From assembly GCA_944380275.1 (NCBI GenBank), contig CALWHB010000002.1, forward strand, positions 31,690-95,689: a stretch of 64,000 nucleotides of DNA, in the 5' to 3' direction. Made by a program: the position numbers and the translations under genes. Under the pieces are notes generated by a model. It did no database searches. It saw nothing but the letters and a program-made list of their open reading frames with translations, and was not told the origin of the DNA. Positions 8,642 to 15,948 of this stretch are shown here, in pieces. The DNA comes from an uncultured Christensenellaceae bacterium (GTDB lineage: Bacteria; Bacillota; Clostridia; Christensenellales; UBA3700). Within the stretch, counting starts at the first letter, position 1. Every line of letters starts with the position of its first letter.

Positions 8642-10138
8642 ATGAATTATATCAGCACTCGCAATAAGAGCGAGAAGTGTAGCGGCGCAGAGGCGATTGT
8701 CAACGGACTCGCGCCCGACGGAGGACTTTATGTCCCCGAAAGCCTGCCGAGGCTAACCAAAGAAGATTTTATAAATCTGGCGAAAGAGGACTATCCGTCG
8801 AGAGCGGCGCGCGTCCTCTCGCTTTTGCTGAGCGACTATACTTACGAAGAATTGTTGGATTACACGACAAAGGCATATTCCCGTTTTTACGGCGACGACC
8901 CGTGTCCTTTGGTCAATATAGACGAAGGCGTTTATGTGCTTGAACTGTGGCACGGTCCCACCTGCGCGTTTAAAGATATGGCTCTGACCATGCTGCCGCA
9001 CCTTCTCAGCGCGGCACGCAAAAAGGTTGGCGAAAAGGACAAGACCCTTATTATGGTAGCGACTTCGGGCGATACGGGCAAAGCCGCGCTTGAAGGATTC
9101 AAAGACGTTGAAGGTACAAACATCATCGTGTTCTATCCGTCAAAGGGCGTATCCGATATGCAGAAACTGCAGATGAAGACTCAGACGGGCGACAACGTAT
9201 GCGTATGCGCTATTGAGGGCAACTTCGACGATACTCAGAACGCAGTCAAGAACATCTTTGCGGATAAGAAGATTAACGAAGAAATTCATGCCGGAGGGTT
9301 CAAACTCTCTTCTGCAAACTCTATCAACTGGGGCAGACTCGCTCCTCAGATAGCGTATTATGTTTCTGCGTATTGCGACCTTCTTGACGAAGGCAGGATA
9401 GAGTACGGCGACAAAGTCAATTTCTGCGTTCCCAGCGGCAACTTCGGCAACATACTCGCGGCATATTATGCTATGAAAATGGGCGTGGGCGTAAACAGAC
9501 TTATCTGCGCGTCCAACGTCAACCACGTGCTGACAGACTTTTTCAGAACGGGAGTTTACGACATAAACAGAGATTTCCACAAGACGATTTCTCCTTCTAT
9601 GGATATTCTCATTTCTTCAAATCTGGAGAGATTGCTGTTTGAAATAAGCGGCAGGGACGACAAGCTTACGGCAGAGCGCATGAAGGCTTTGAAGACAGAG
9701 GGCAAATACAGCGTTTCGGCAAAAGAATTAGAGGCGTTGCAGTCGCTGTTCTCCGTGGGATATGCCGACGACGAAGAAACCAAAGAAACCATAGCTTATT
9801 CTATGGACGAGTACGGTTATCTGATGGATACGCATACCGCGGTGGCTTACGGCGTCTACTGCGATTATGTTGACGAGAGCGCGGACGAAACCCCGACGGT
9901 AGTCGTTTCTACCGCCAACGCGTACAAGTTCCCCGCAGACGTATACGAGGCTGTTAGCGGCAACAGAGTGGACGACGCGTTCGAGGCGACTGAAAAGCTC
10001 TGCGAAGAAACGGGAGAAGAAGTTCCCGAACCTCTCAAAGGACTCAAAGAGCGTCCCGTACGATTCGAAGAGGTAATCGACAGGAGCAGAATCGCAGACA
10101 AAGTAGTGGAGTATTGCAGACAGGCGTCTAACAGATAA
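8642..10138 (+). CDS. thrC: Threonine synthase
   Basis: PLP enzyme converting O-phospho-L-homoserine to L-threonine. The N-terminus with YISTRN and GLAPDGGLYVPE, the PLP-lysine motif HGPTCAFKDMAL near residue 105, and the phosphate-binding VATSGDTGKAAL are diagnostic. The FVPSGNFGN-type motif (CVPSGNFGN) is also present. Length 498 residues matches the longer class of threonine synthase. TGAGGAA precedes the ATG. It ends just before a strong convergent terminator. No homoserine kinase or homoserine dehydrogenase is present in the window. Confidence 0.95.
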   Translation: MNYISTRNKSEKCSGAEAIVNGLAPDGGLYVPESLPRLTKEDFINLAKEDYPSRAARVLSLLLSDYTYEELLDYTTKAYSRFYGDDPCPLVNIDEGVYVLELWHGPTCAFKDMALTMLPHLLSAARKKVGEKDKTLIMVATSGDTGKAALEGFKDVEGTNIIVFYPSKGVSDMQKLQMKTQTGDNVCVCAIEGNFDDTQNAVKNIFADKKINEEIHAGGFKLSSANSINWGRLAPQIAYYVSAYCDLLDEGRIEYGDKVNFCVPSGNFGNILAAYYAMKMGVGVNRLICASNVNHVLTDFFRTGVYDINRDFHKTISPSMDILISSNLERLLFEISGRDDKLTAERMKALKTEGKYSVSAKELEALQSLFSVGYADDEETKETIAYSMDEYGYLMDTHTAVAYGVYCDYVDESADETPTVVVSTANAYKFPADVYEAVSGNRVDDAFEATEKLCEETGEEVPEPLKGLKERPVRFEEVIDRSRIADKVVEYCRQASNR

Positions 10139-10202
10139 TCCGCGCTTTAAAGTAAACAAACGCAATCCGCGCGTTTTTAAAATACTGCAGATAAATTGCA
10201 TA

Positions 10203-10236
10203 AAAATACGACCCCTTTAAAACGGGGTCGTATTTT
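10203..10236. terminator. Bidirectional terminator between thrC and the flavodiiron gene
   Basis: A perfect stem of at least 11 bp (AATACGACCCC, 10205-10215, with GGGGTCGTATT, 10224-10234) and 8-base loop, flanked by A and T runs. Confidence 0.9.
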
Positions 10237-10300
10237 TTGTTGTGGTGATTTATAAAAAGATTAAGTCGAAAGATAACAGCGCAATCTAATCCGGCAGAGA

Positions 10301-11500
10301 TTACTTGAGCGCGCCGGCAAGCTGTCTGCCGTATTCTTTTGCGGATTCTATGTCAGCCGCCGTGGGTACGAAACAGACTTTGAGCCCTTCGCCGACCACA
10401 GCCATTTTAAGTCCTGAAACTCTCGCTATAACATTGGGGACAGCCTCGCCGCTCCAGCCGTAAGAACCGAAGACAGCGACCGGCTTTTTGCGGCTGTTTA
10501 TCGCGTCCACGCCGGCGAGCAAATCCCATACGGGCGGAACTGCGTCAGAATTGAGGGTGGGAGAGCCTATCGCGCACGCGTCGCAAGAATTGATTTTTGC
10601 GCGCATTTCAGACATATCGTTCTCGATGAGGTTGTAAGTTTCGCAAGCCGCGTCGGGGATTACTTCCTTTACGCCTTCGGCGATAGCCTCAGCGAGTTTT
10701 GCCGTGCAGCCGTATGCAGAGCAGTAGAACACTGGGATTGTCTTTACCGCGTTCTTGACAGGCTTGCTCCAGTTTTTGTAGCAGTCGAGTACGTACGGCA
10801 GCAGTCCGTTCTTTGTCAGTACGGGACCGTGGCTGGGGCATACGGTTTCAAACGGATATTTTGCAATCTTTGCGGTGCCGGCGATTACGAAGGGCTTGAA
10901 AGGACCGAAAATGGCGTCGTAATAACCCTTGAAAGCCTCTTTGTATCCGTCGACGTTTTCCACATCCTTGTCAAAGACCTTCTCGCTGCTGTAATGAGAA
11001 CCGAATACGTCGCAGCTGAAAAGCACCTTTTCTTCAGCGCAGTACGTGAACATACTGTCAGGCCAGTGCAGCAGCGGTGCGACGGTAAACGTAAGCGTTA
11101 CGCCGCCAAGGTCGAGAACTTCGCCGTCCTTTACGGGGCGGGATTTAAAGGGTTCGTTTACGATGTTTTTCAGGTAGTTGAGCGCGACCGCCGTTGCGAG
11201 AACGGTAGCGTCTGGACACAGCCTGAGCAGGTCTGCGAGTGCGCCTGAGTGGTCGGGCTCTGTATGATTCAGCACGATGTATTTTATTTTTGCAGGGTCG
11301 GCAACTTCGCGTATGTTCGCCTCGTATTCGCCCTTGAAATCAGCGTGCGATGCCTCAATCAGAGCAACGTCGTCGCCTTTTACGATATAAGAGTTATAGC
11401 TGGTACCGTATTTTGTTTCCATCACTATATCGAAAACTCTGAGGTCGGGATTCTGCACTCCGACGCTGTAAATTTTGTCAGTAATTCTGTTTGCTGCCAT
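10301..11500 (-). CDS. Flavodiiron protein (oxygen/nitric oxide reductase)
   Basis: Cytoplasmic A-type flavodiiron protein of 399 residues: a metallo-beta-lactamase-like diiron domain followed by a flavodoxin domain. Iron ligands are visible as the H-x-E-x-D-H set (H79, E81, D83, H84), H145 (LLHWPDS), D164 (SCDVFG) and a later His in CPSHGPV. The FMN-binding flavodoxin part starts near residue 250 with FYCSAYGCTAKLAEA. Family members reduce O2 to water or NO to N2O in anaerobes. The open frame runs further upstream, but ATG 11500 is selected because GGAGGAG precedes it and the family begins there. It lies 40 bases downstream of the small glycyl-radical-domain gene in the same direction, so the two are likely one transcript protecting oxygen-sensitive enzymes. 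Confidence 0.92.
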   Translation of the reverse strand: MAANRITDKIYSVGVQNPDLRVFDIVMETKYGTSYNSYIVKGDDVALIEASHADFKGEYEANIREVADPAKIKYIVLNHTEPDHSGALADLLRLCPDATVLATAVALNYLKNIVNEPFKSRPVKDGEVLDLGGVTLTFTVAPLLHWPDSMFTYCAEEKVLFSCDVFGSHYSSEKVFDKDVENVDGYKEAFKGYYDAIFGPFKPFVIAGTAKIAKYPFETVCPSHGPVLTKNGLLPYVLDCYKNWSKPVKNAVKTIPVFYCSAYGCTAKLAEAIAEGVKEVIPDAACETYNLIENDMSEMRAKINSCDACAIGSPTLNSDAVPPVWDLLAGVDAINSRKKPVAVFGSYGWSGEAVPNVIARVSGLKMAVVGEGLKVCFVPTAADIESAKEYGRQLAGALK

Positions 11501-11540
11501 ATTGAAATCTCCTCCGTAAATTGCAGAATATTGTAGATTG

Positions 11541-11807
11541 TTAAATTCCGTGTTTAACTCTGTCCCTTTCTTCGGCGCGTTTAGCATTGTTGAAACGGTC
11601 GAGGGTACCAACAAGATAACCCGTTATGCGGCGTATCCTTTCAAAAGGTACGTTTTCAAAAGTATATTTGAGGTCGACGTAGTCGCCGTCTACAGTAACG
11701 TCCATCTGAGAAATGTTTTTATCGGGGTATTTCTTTTTACCGTAATCGATATAAGCGTCGATTTCTTTCTGTTCAAGCTGACCGCCGTTTACGTTTACTT
11801 TTATCAT
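11541..11807 (-). CDS. Stand-alone NrdD-type glycyl-radical domain protein
   Basis: An 88-residue protein without cysteine. Its second half, from RIRRITGYLVG to AEERDRVKHG, matches the extreme C-terminus of anaerobic class III ribonucleotide reductase (E. coli NrdD has RRVCGYLG, FNAGKQEE and VKRRVKH), the segment that carries the radical glycine; here that would be Gly63. The rest of NrdD, including its cysteine zinc site and active-site barrel, is absent. The first half (about 50 residues) is unassigned. The start at 11807 has GGAGG seven bases away; an upstream TTG was rejected. It heads a likely operon with the flavodiiron protein. By analogy with GrcA/YfiD, the spare glycyl-radical subunit of pyruvate formate-lyase, it may rescue oxygen-cleaved NrdD. 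Similar short proteins in databases are often named anaerobic RNR; whether it carries a radical is unknown. Confidence 0.8.
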   Translation of the reverse strand: MIKVNVNGGQLEQKEIDAYIDYGKKKYPDKNISQMDVTVDGDYVDLKYTFENVPFERIRRITGYLVGTLDRFNNAKRAEERDRVKHGI

Positions 11808-11861
11808 AATTTTATCCTCCGGCAAATATTTTTAAAATTCGCTTTACTTTTTATCGCATAT

Positions 11862-11867
11862 AATATA
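11862..11867 (-). promoter_or_regulatory. Extended -10 promoter of the glycyl-radical/flavodiiron operon
   Basis: On the minus strand TATATT (11867-11862) is preceded by TGT, forming an extended -10; no good -35 box is present. The predicted start is about 11855, which puts the 11889-11906 palindrome near -42, the position used by class II Crp/Fnr activators. Confidence 0.45.
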
Positions 11868-11888
11868 ACATATTTTCAGAAGAAATAT

Positions 11889-11906
11889 ATGTTGCAAATG
11901 CAACAT
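11889..11906. promoter_or_regulatory. Palindromic operator, probable Crp/Fnr-family binding site
   Basis: ATGTTGCA-AA-TGCAACAT is an 8+2+8 inverted repeat in the intergenic region between the Crp/Fnr regulator gene and the divergent glycyl-radical/flavodiiron operon. It would sit near -42 for the minus-strand operon (activation) and only 13 bases before the regulator ATG (autorepression). Size and symmetry fit Crp/Fnr sites; the specific sequence is not one I can assign to a characterised regulator. Confidence 0.6.
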
Positions 11907-11919
11907 TTTGAGGAAAATT

Positions 11920-12567
11920 ATGGATATTTTTAAAATAAATCTTTTTGACGGGATAAGCGGCGAGGACGTAGAGAGGATGATAGTATGTTTCGGCGCGGTT
12001 TTCAGAAGTTTCAAGACAGGTGCGACTATATACGACTATCCGGGCAGCGGCGACGACGTTGGAGTAATGCTTGAAGGTAAGGCGTCGATGATACGTACGG
12101 ACGAAGACGGAGAGGTCGCGGTTATGGAACTTTATTCAGAGGGCGACATATTCGGAGAGGTGCTTGCTTTTGCCAACGAAACGGGCGACAGCGTCAAAGT
12201 TATTGCAGAGAGCGATTGCAACGTTATGTTCATCAAGTATTCGCAGATAACAAAACGCTGTGAAAGAGCATGCGAGCATCACAGCAGGCTTGTAGGGAAT
12301 ATGTTCGGGCTGATAGCGAGAAAGACGCTTTTGCTGAGCAGAAGAATAGAGATATTGTCAAAAAAGACCACAAGAGAAAAGCTGATGTATTATTTTCAGA
12401 CGCTTTCAAAGGATTACGGCGCGGAGTTTGAACTGCCTATGTCGGTAACACGACTTGCTGAATACGTATGCGCTGACAGGAGCGCGATGACGAGAGAACT
12501 GTCGCGTATGCAGTCGGACGGACTCATTGAGATAAACAAGAGAAGAGTAAAGCTCAAAAAGGCATAA
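11920..12567 (+). CDS. Crp/Fnr family transcriptional regulator
   Basis: 215 residues with an N-terminal cyclic-nucleotide-binding-like beta roll (about 15-110, with GEVAVMELYSEGDIFGE), a dimerisation helix, and a C-terminal winged helix-turn-helix (about 150-215) containing SVTRLAEYVCADRSAMTRELSRMQ. The Arg residues needed for cAMP binding are not evident, and the cysteine pattern of FNR iron-sulfur clusters is absent, so the effector is unknown; haem or a metabolite is possible. The ATG at 11920 has a close TGAGGA site; a TTG 12 bases upstream was rejected. Divergent from the flavodiiron operon with a shared palindrome, it is the obvious candidate regulator of that operon. Confidence 0.9.
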   Translation: MDIFKINLFDGISGEDVERMIVCFGAVFRSFKTGATIYDYPGSGDDVGVMLEGKASMIRTDEDGEVAVMELYSEGDIFGEVLAFANETGDSVKVIAESDCNVMFIKYSQITKRCERACEHHSRLVGNMFGLIARKTLLLSRRIEILSKKTTREKLMYYFQTLSKDYGAEFELPMSVTRLAEYVCADRSAMTRELSRMQSDGLIEINKRRVKLKKA

Positions 12568-12716
12568 AAATTTTTGCAGCGCATTAACTTTACAGGTTGA
12601 TTGCGATAGACCGTAAGGGACAAACGTGATTTTGAGAAGACAGTTTTATTTTTTCAATTTGAAGACATGTTTTTGAAAATACGGCAAAATCTGAGGAATA
12701 TCGAATAATTTAATCA

Positions 12717-12746
12717 AAAAAGACGCGCCCTGACACGCGTCTTTTT
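12717..12746. terminator. Bidirectional terminator between the Crp/Fnr gene and the HtrA-like gene
   Basis: An 11-bp stem AAAAAGACGCG (12717-12727) with CGCGTCTTTTT (12736-12746), 8-base loop. The 149 bases before it hold nothing I can name. Confidence 0.85.
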
Positions 12747-12827
12747 GATTTGATATTTGATTGCCTGAATTTTATCTGACTTTCCGCTCTTTATGCCTTT
12801 ATGCGGTAAAATTTTGAAAACGGATTG

Positions 12828-14153
12828 TCAGACTGCTGAAAAGCTGTCTTTTTCAGCCGTAACGCTCACGCTCATTGCCTCGCCGTTTCTGGTGAAGTTT
12901 ATAGTGATTGTATCTCCCTCTTTTGCCTTGAGCAGGTATTCGCGCGCTCTGAAAGAAGTATCCACCTTGACGCCTTCTTCGCCGTTTATTGAAACTGATA
13001 CCAGAACGTCGCCTTGTTGCAACAAGCCTTCGACAGCCGCTCCCGTGCTTATTTCGCCTACCGCATACGTGTATACGGTACGTATAATGCCGTCGGAATC
13101 AATGTAAGTCGTCATATCTGAGAGTTCCATAGTGATGCCAAGGCTGAAACGCTGACCGTTGTTTTCGATTATATTGTCAGCAACCGCTACCGCAAGACTT
13201 GCAGGGATTGCGTAACAGATGTTGTCGTCAGTCGTATCTGCTGATTTTGCGTCGGAAATGCCCATAAGTTCGCCGTATTCGTTGAACATACCGCCGCCGG
13301 AGTTACCGCTGTTGAGAGCGGCGTCCGTGCGGTAAACGCGTACGTTGGACGAGGAGTCGGTAGTGATGTATTCAGACTCGACAGAAACTATGCCAGACGT
13401 TACCGAGAAGGTGTAAAGCGTGGGGCAGCCTACCGCAAAAGTCGCCTGACCTGCGACGGGGTCTGAAGTATTTACTTTTACGGTTGCGACCGTGTCTTCG
13501 AGGAAGAAATCCGAAGAGGCTTTTATTACCGCAATATCGTTGCTTTCCGACGCGCCCACGACGGTTGCGCTAATCATATCGTCTTCCATAACCCTGTTGT
13601 AAAGATAAATTTTTATATTGCTGCAATATTCGCTCTTGTAGGTGTCGTATATCACGTGATAATTTGTTATTATATATGCGGTATTTCCGCTGAGCTTATA
13701 AATTACGCCTGAACCCGACCACGCATGCTGACTCTGACCGAAGGGGGTAGTGTAAGGACTTGTGCATATAATACCGACCGCGCTTTTCAGGGCTTGCTGT
13801 ACGGTTGAGGTTATGCTTGGGGTAACGTCAAGACCGAGCGACGCGTAAAAGTCTGCCTCTGTAGCTCCCGGATTGCTTTCGAGATATTTAGCAATAAGTT
13901 CGTCGAGAGAGAAAGCGTCTTTTCCGTCAGTACCGTTAGTTCCGTCGACGCCGTCTTTGCCGTTGGTGCCGTCTGAACCTTTAAGGCTTTCGAGCCACTC
14001 GCTTTCCGTACCTTCAAAGCCGTTTCTGACAGCGATTTCATAAGCCGACTCGCCCTTTGTTTCAGAACCTATGCAAGAGCATAGCAAAACCGCGGTAAAC
14101 ACGGTTATAACAATTGCCACAATCGCGGTGAGGATGATTTTTTTTGATTTCAT
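12828..14153 (-). CDS. HtrA/DegP-like trypsin-fold serine protease, lipoprotein with collagen-like repeat
   Basis: A 441-residue surface protein. Residues 1-27 form a lipoprotein signal ending in the lipobox LCSC, with Cys27 as the lipidated residue. Residues 36-57 resemble the NGFEGTESEWLESLKG linker often found before collagen-like stretches in gut Firmicutes. Seven Gly-X-Y triplets follow at 59-79. The protease domain shows a complete triad: His166 (TNYHV), Asp206 (SNDIAV) and Ser285 (GNSGGG). A PDZ-like domain covers the last roughly 100 residues. It is therefore a membrane-tethered, extracytoplasmic quality-control or processing protease. GGAGGCG lies before the ATG. The collagen-like spacer between lipid anchor and protease is unusual for HtrA. 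Confidence 0.88.
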   Translation of the reverse strand: MKSKKIILTAIVAIVITVFTAVLLCSCIGSETKGESAYEIAVRNGFEGTESEWLESLKGSDGTNGKDGVDGTNGTDGKDAFSLDELIAKYLESNPGATEADFYASLGLDVTPSITSTVQQALKSAVGIICTSPYTTPFGQSQHAWSGSGVIYKLSGNTAYIITNYHVIYDTYKSEYCSNIKIYLYNRVMEDDMISATVVGASESNDIAVIKASSDFFLEDTVATVKVNTSDPVAGQATFAVGCPTLYTFSVTSGIVSVESEYITTDSSSNVRVYRTDAALNSGNSGGGMFNEYGELMGISDAKSADTTDDNICYAIPASLAVAVADNIIENNGQRFSLGITMELSDMTTYIDSDGIIRTVYTYAVGEISTGAAVEGLLQQGDVLVSVSINGEEGVKVDTSFRAREYLLKAKEGDTITINFTRNGEAMSVSVTAEKDSFSAV

Positions 14154-14311
14154 ATACGCCTCCGTTATTTTTCGTAAAAAGTATATGTCTTATCTATGAA
14201 ACGAATCTTAAAAATCGCAATAATTTTAGCATAATAATACACGGTTTAGCAATAAAACGTGTGTCAGACGGCTTAATTTTTCGTGTTTCAGAATTTATAG
14301 TTATATTATTA

Positions 14312-14341
14312 TTGACATAATGTATATTTATGTATTATGAT
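14312..14341 (+). promoter_or_regulatory. Promoter upstream of rtcB
   Basis: TTGACA (14312-14317), 18-base spacer, TATGAT (14336-14341). Transcription would start near 14348, just before the leader hairpin at 14370. Confidence 0.5.
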
Positions 14342-14369
14342 TTATAATATACCGATTAAAGAATATAAT

Positions 14370-14392
14370 AAAACCGGATTTTCCCGGTTTTT
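14370..14392 (+). terminator. Terminator-like hairpin in the rtcB leader
   Basis: AAAACCGG (14370-14377) pairs with CCGGTTTT (14384-14391), 6-base loop, ending in five T. No gene precedes it on the plus strand: the upstream gene diverges. It lies between the predicted promoter and rtcB, so it may act as an attenuator. A second stem (GGCTT 14400-14404 with AAGCC 14426-14430, enclosing CTGC/GCAG) follows. Confidence 0.6.
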
Positions 14393-14466
14393 AGGTGAGG
14401 GCTTTGAGCTGCATTGCAGGTGATTAAGCCGCTGAAAATGTGAAGAAAGGGAGCGGATATAGTTAT

Positions 14467-15642
14467 ATGATAGAGTTTGACAACGTGAAGATATTTACAG
14501 ACAGAATTGAAGAATCCGCTCTTGCTCAGTTGCACACCCTTTGCGACAGCGGCATTTTTGACGGTCAGCCCATAAGGATTATGCCCGACGTGCATACGGG
14601 TGCAGGTTGTGTCATAGGTTTTACAGTTCCTCTCAAAGATAAAGTCGTCCCCAACCTTGTAGGAGTAGATATATCCTGCGGCATGCTGTGCGTTCCTGTC
14701 GGGAAGAGGAAGGTGGATTTTTCCGCCGTGGACGAGGTGATAAAAAGACGCATACCGTCCGGCAGAGATACCGGCGCGTATTCTGAAGAGGCGAGAGATA
14801 TTTTTCAAAACCTGCGTTGTCGTGATTTTATCGGAAATAAGGAAAGAATAGAGATGTCGATAGGCACTCTGGGCGGAGGAAATCACTTTATTGAAATAGA
14901 TACCGATGAGGACGGATTTTATTATCTTGTAGTCCACAGCGGGTCGCGTAATCTGGGAGTGCAGGTAGCTGAATATTATCAGAAAAGAGCGTGCGCGGAG
15001 CGTAAGAAAAAGGCGGCTGAAAGACTTGTATCGCAGTACAGGGCAGCGGGCAGAGAAAGGGAAATAAACGCCGCGATAGCGCAGCTTGCGAAAAACGACA
15101 GATTGCCTAAAGAACTCAATTATCTTGAGGACGAATCCATGCAGGATTATCTTTTCGACTCTGCTTTATGCGGAAAATACGCGGACCTGAACAGAAAGAA
15201 GATGGCGGAAATCATAATTGAGGAGTGTTTTCCCGGTGTAAGAATAGAGGACGGTTTCACAACTCTTCACAATTGTATAGGAGAGGACGGGTATATAAGG
15301 AAAGGCGCGATAAGCGCGAAAAAAGGACAAAGAGTGCTGATACCTCTCAATATGCGCGACGGATGCATTATGGGCACGGGTAAAGGAAATGCAGACTGGA
15401 ACTTTTCTGCTCCTCACGGCGCAGGCAGAATTATGTCGCGCGCGGCGGCGAAAGAGAATATAAAGCTTGACGAATACATAGCGTCGATGAAAGGAGTGTA
15501 TTCTTCAACGGTGACAGAAGATACAATCGACGAATCGCCTTTTGCATACAAACCGTCGGACGAGATTACAAAACTGATAAAAGATACCGTAGATATTGAA
15601 AAAAGAATATACAGCGTATACAATTTCAAGGCGGCAGAATAA
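14467..15642 (+). CDS. rtcB: RtcB-family RNA ligase
   Basis: GTP- and Mn-dependent 3'-phosphate/5'-hydroxyl RNA ligase of 391 residues, involved in RNA repair or tRNA healing. Conserved elements are IRIMPDVHTGAGCVIGFT, the metal-site GVDISCGM, GTLGGGNHFIE, VVHSGSRNLG and the guanylation-site histidine in APHGAGRIMSR. The start at 14467 (MIEFDNVKIFTD) fits the family; a GTG at 14440 in frame has no better support and would add nine residues. The gene stands alone. A terminator-like hairpin in its leader suggests conditional expression. No RNA cyclase or archease gene is nearby. Confidence 0.92.
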   Translation: MIEFDNVKIFTDRIEESALAQLHTLCDSGIFDGQPIRIMPDVHTGAGCVIGFTVPLKDKVVPNLVGVDISCGMLCVPVGKRKVDFSAVDEVIKRRIPSGRDTGAYSEEARDIFQNLRCRDFIGNKERIEMSIGTLGGGNHFIEIDTDEDGFYYLVVHSGSRNLGVQVAEYYQKRACAERKKKAAERLVSQYRAAGREREINAAIAQLAKNDRLPKELNYLEDESMQDYLFDSALCGKYADLNRKKMAEIIIEECFPGVRIEDGFTTLHNCIGEDGYIRKGAISAKKGQRVLIPLNMRDGCIMGTGKGNADWNFSAPHGAGRIMSRAAAKENIKLDEYIASMKGVYSSTVTEDTIDESPFAYKPSDEITKLIKDTVDIEKRIYSVYNFKAAE

Positions 15643-15843
15643 TAACTTTCAGGAGAAACAGAGCTGATTTTGCAGAGAAGGAAAGGCTGAGAAGTTTTCT
15701 GCGAAAATGTGAATTATGCCGAAAAACGGACAAAATGCGGGAGTGACTGTGCAGATTTATACTAAGAAACGTGCCGTATTTGTCGTCGCAAAAGCGCGCG
15801 TCTGACATTTGAGCGCGGCTTGCAAAAAAGAGGTTTTTTTTAA

Positions 15844-15872
15844 TTGCCAAATATCGCAATGTTTGATATAAT
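15844..15872 (+). promoter_or_regulatory. Promoter of the PEP carboxykinase gene
   Basis: TTGCCA (15844-15849), 17-base spacer, TATAAT (15867-15872). The leader is about 70 bases. The preceding 200 bases after rtcB hold no recognisable feature. Confidence 0.65.
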
Positions 15873-15948
15873 ATTAACAATTGCGAAGTGCAGTCAAACG
15901 CGCTTTGCAAATCAATATTTGAAATATATTTTATAAGGAGAATCATAT

